Shown here piece after piece: positions 42,690-64,000 of a stretch of 64,000 nt of DNA (positions are counted from its first letter, which is position 1; each line of letters opens with the position of its first letter). Source of the stretch: Loxodes magnus (Eukaryota > Ciliophora > Karyorelictea > Loxodida > Loxodidae); NCBI GenBank assembly GCA_946699065.1, contig CAMPDV010000436.1, forward strand, positions 186,001-250,000. The letters run 5' to 3'. The translations under genes and the position numbers were made by a program. The notes beneath the pieces are model-generated. The model saw only the letters and a program-made list of their open reading frames with translations, was not told the origin of the DNA and ran no database searches.

Positions 42690-45600
42690 GAGTGGTCACA
42701 CTAATGTTGTATTATCAGTGGCTATATCCAGTGATTCAGAGTTCATCGTATCGGGAAGTTATGATTAGACGGTGAGACTATGGGACGTCAAGACAGGTAC
42801 CTGTAAGACCATGAGTGGTCACACTAATGTTGTATATGCTGTGGCTATATCCAGTGATTCGGAGTTCATCGTATCGGGAAGTTATGATAATACGGTGAGA
42901 CTATGGGACGTCAAGACAGGTACCTGTAAGACCATGAGTGGTCACACAGATTCTGTAAGATCTGTGGCTATATCCAGTGATTCAGAGTTCATCGTATCGG
43001 GAAGTGCAGATAAAACGGTGAGACTATGGGACGTCAAGACAGGTACCTGTAAGACCATGAGTGGTCACACTAATGTTGTATATGCTGTGGCTATATCCAG
43101 TGATTCAGAGTTCATCGTATCGGGAAGTTATGATAATACGGTGAGACTATGGGACGTCAAGACAGGTACCTGTAAGACCATGAGTGGTCACACATGGTAT
43201 GTAAATGCTGTGGCTATATCCAGTGATTCAGAGTTCATCGTATCGGGAAGTTATGATAAGACGGTGAGACTATGGGACGTCAAGACAGGTACCTGTAAGA
43301 CCATGAGTGGTCACACATGGTATGTAAATGCTGTGGCTATATCCAGTGATTCGGAGTTAATCGTATCGGGAAGTTATGATTAGACTGTGAGACTATGGGA
43401 CGTCAAGACAGGTACCTGTAAGACCATGAGTGGTCACAACAGTTAGGTATATTCTGTGGCTATATCCAGTGATTCGGAGTTCATCGTATCGGGAAGTGTA
43501 GATAAGACGGTGAGACTATGGGACGTCAAGACAGGTACCTGTAAGACCATGAGTGGTCACAACAGTTAGGTATATTCTGTGGCTATATCCAGTGATTCGG
43601 AGTTCATCGTATCGGGAAGTTATGATAATACGGTGAGACTATGGGACGTCAAGACAGGTACCTGTAAGACCATGAGTGGTCACAACGGTTAGGTATATTC
43701 TGTGGCTATATCCAGTGATTCGGAGTTCATCGTATCGGGAAGTTATGATAATACGGTGAGACTATGGGACGTCAAGACAGGTACCTGTAAGACCATGAGT
43801 GGTCACAACGGTTAGGTATATTCTGTGGCTATATCCAGTGATTCGGAGTTCATCGTATCGGGAAGTGTAGATAATACGGTGAGACTATGGGACGTCAAGA
43901 CAGGTACCTGTAAGACCATGAGTGGTCACAACGGTTAGTTATATTCTGTGGCTATATCCAGTGATTCGGAGTTCATCGTATCGGGAAGTTCAGATAATAC
44001 GGTGAGACTATGGGACGTCAAGACAGGTACCTGTAAGACCATGAGTGGTCACACAGATTCTCTATATGCTGTGGCTATATCCAGTGATTCGGAGTTCATC
44101 GTATCGGGAAGTTATGATAATACGGTGAGACTATGGGACGTCAAGACAGGTACCTGTAAGACCATGAGTGGTCACACACATTATGTATCATCTGTGGCCA
44201 TATCCAGTGATTCAGAGTTCATCGTATCGGGAAGTTATGATTATACTGTGAGACTATGGGACGTCAAGACAGGTACCTGTAAGACCATGAGTGGTCACAC
44301 TAATGTTGTATTATCAGTGGCTATATCCAGTGATTCAGAGTTCATCGTATCGGGAAGTTATGATTAGACGGTGAGACTATGGGACGTCAAGACAGGTACC
44401 TGTAAGACCATGAGTGATCACAACGGTTAGGTATATTCTGTGGCTATATCCAGTGATTCAGAGTTCATCGTATCGGGAAGTGCAGATTAGACGGTGAGAC
44501 TATGGGACGTCAAGACAGGTACCTGTAAGACCATGAGTGGTCACAACGGTTAGGTATATTATGTGGCTATATCCAGTGATTCGGAGTTCATCGTATCGGG
44601 AAGTGTAGATAATACGGTGAGACTATGGGACGTCAAGACAGGTACCTGTAAGACCATGAGTGGTCACACTAATGTTGTATATGCTGTGGCTATATCCAGT
44701 GATTCAGAGTTCATCGTATCGGGAAGTTATGATTATACGGTGAGACTATGGGACGTCAAGACAGGTACCTGTAAGACCATGAGTGGTCACACATGGTATG
44801 TATTATTTGTGGCTATATCCAGTGATTCGGAGTTCATCTTATCGGGAAGTTCAGATAATACGGTGAGACTATGGGACGTCAAGACAGGTACCTGTAAGAC
44901 CATGAGTGGTCACACTAATGTTGTATATGCTGTGGCTATATCCAGTGATTCAGAGTTCATCGTATCGGGAAGTTATGATAAGACGGTGAGACTATGGGAC
45001 GTCAAGACAGGTACCTGTAAGACCATGAGTGATCACAACGGTTAGGTATATTCTGTGGCCATATCCAGTGATTCAGAGTTCATCGTATCGGGAAGTTATG
45101 ATAATACGGTTAGACTATGGGACGTCAAGACAGGTACCTGTAAGACCATGAGTGGTCACAACGGTTAGGTATATTATGTGGCTATATCCAGTGATTCAGA
45201 GTTCATCGTATCGGGAAGTGCAGATAATACGGTGAGACTATGGGACGTCAAGACAGGTACCTGTAAGACCATGAGTGGTCACAACGGTTAGGTATATTCT
45301 GTGGCTATATCCAGTGATTCAGAGTTCATCGTATCGGGAAGTGATGACTAGACGGTGAGACTATGGGACGTCAAGACAGGTACCTGTAAGACCATGAGTG
45401 GTCACACAGATTCTGTAAGATCTGTGGCTATATCCAGTGATTCGGAGTTCATCGTATCGGGAAGTGTAGATAAGACGGTGAGACTATGGGACGTCAAGAC
45501 AGATACCTGTAAGACCAAGAGTGGTCACACATGGTATGTATTATCTGTGGCTATATCCAGTGATTCGGAGTTCATCTTATCGGGAAGTTCAGATAATACG

Positions 45601-46404
45601 GTGAGACTATGGGACGTCAAGACAGGTACCTGTAAGACCATGAGTGGTCACACTAATGTTGTATATGCTGTGGCTATATCCAGTGATTCAGAGTTCATCG
45701 TATCGGGAAGTTATGATAAGACGGTGAGACTATGGGACGTCAAGACAGGTACCTGTAAGACCATGAGTGATCACAACGGTTAGGTATATTCTGTGGCCAT
45801 ATCCAGTGATTCAGAGTTCATCGTATCGGGAAGTTATGATAATACGGTTAGACTATGGGACGTCAAAACAGGTACCTGTAAGACCATGAGTGGTCACACA
45901 AATGTTGTATATGCTGTGGCTATATCCAGTGATTCAGAGTTCATCGTATCGGGAAGTGCAGATAATACGGTGAGACTATGGGACGTCAAGACAGGTACCT
46001 GTAAGACCATGAGTGGTCACAACGGTTAGGTATATTCTGTGGCTATATCCAGTGATTCAGAGTTCATCGTATCGGGAAGTGATGACTAGACGGTGAGACT
46101 ATGGGACGTCAAGACAGGTACCTGTAAGACCATGAGTGGTCACACAGATTCTGTAAGATCTGTGGCTATATCCAGTGATTCGGAGTTCATCGTATCGGGA
46201 AGTTATGATTATACTGTGAGACTATGGGACGTCAAGACAGGTACCTGTAAGACCATGAGTGGTCACACACATTATGTATCATCTGTGGCCATATCCAGTG
46301 ATTCAGAGTTCATCGTATCGGGAAGTTATGATTATACGGTGAGACTATGGGACGTCAAGACAGGTACCTGTAAGACCATGAGTGGTCACACATGGTATGT
46401 ATGA
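41893..46404 (+). CDS. WD40 array segment 15 (TAR read as Gln), ends in TGA
   Basis: About 37 blades. The first seven or eight copy segment 14, including the Ala30 blade (42043-42045), and the frame then stays open for another 29. Several blades have TCA in place of TCT at Ser8 (near 42715, 44313). TGA at 46402-46404 closes it in a WYV-TGA loop. In the same blade a G is lost from GTGGCT and a C becomes A, so this one repeat carries three changes. Confidence 0.5.
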
Positions 46405-46409
46405 TCTGT

Positions 46410-64000
<17,591 letters not shown>

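Overview
The whole 64 kb window is one uninterrupted, head-to-tail array of a 123-bp unit on the + strand, about 520 copies, entering and leaving the window in mid-repeat. Each unit encodes one 41-residue WD40 blade: Gly-His at positions 1-2, Asp24 in the b-c turn, and Trp30-Asp31 inside [11 protein letters not shown] see no other gene, RNA gene, mobile element, intergenic spacer, promoter or terminator anywhere.

Read with the standard code, the array breaks into scores of small pieces. The breaks are almost all TAG or TAA, and they fall at only five of the 41 codons (5, 15, 16, 25 and 38). At the two main sites glutamine is what the WD40 family expects (DDQTVRLWD, GHNGQVYSVA). CAA/CAG is otherwise absent from the reading frame, with one exception: a CAA at 62260-62262, exactly where other repeats carry TAA or TAG. 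I therefore read TAA and TAG as glutamine. This is the nuclear code of most ciliates, hexamitid diplomonads, some oxymonads and dasycladalean algae, so the window suggests a eukaryote, probably a protist. The species cannot be named. GC is about 43%.

Under that code the array becomes 17 long in-frame segments, the longest 13.2 kb (46410-59582, about 107 blades). They are bounded by 13 small frameshifts and by four in-frame TGA codons, the only codon left as a stop. Every frameshift leads to a TGA at once or within about 100 bases. Many frameshifts are identical copies carried by larger block duplications, so they come from only about six original events.

Layout: 1-4.6 kb is rich in TAR codons. 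From 4.6 to 18.8 kb there are tandem copies of a 23-24-repeat block and then of a 34-35-repeat block. From 18.8 to 36.7 kb lie long open segments with local variant families. From 36.7 to 46.4 kb frameshifts are frequent and a block is duplicated at 40.5/41.7 kb. From 46.4 to 64 kb the frame is the best preserved, again with block duplications.

The repeats are nearly identical, even at silent sites, except at a few codons on the predicted outer loops (4-8, 23 and 25, and less often 40), which vary combinatorially. This resembles the internally conserved WD40 repeats of fungal NLR-like (HET-D/HET-E, NWD) recognition proteins. It may be a giant diversifying recognition gene, a reservoir of blades, or a decaying or mis-assembled satellite of one. 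The sequence alone does not decide between these.
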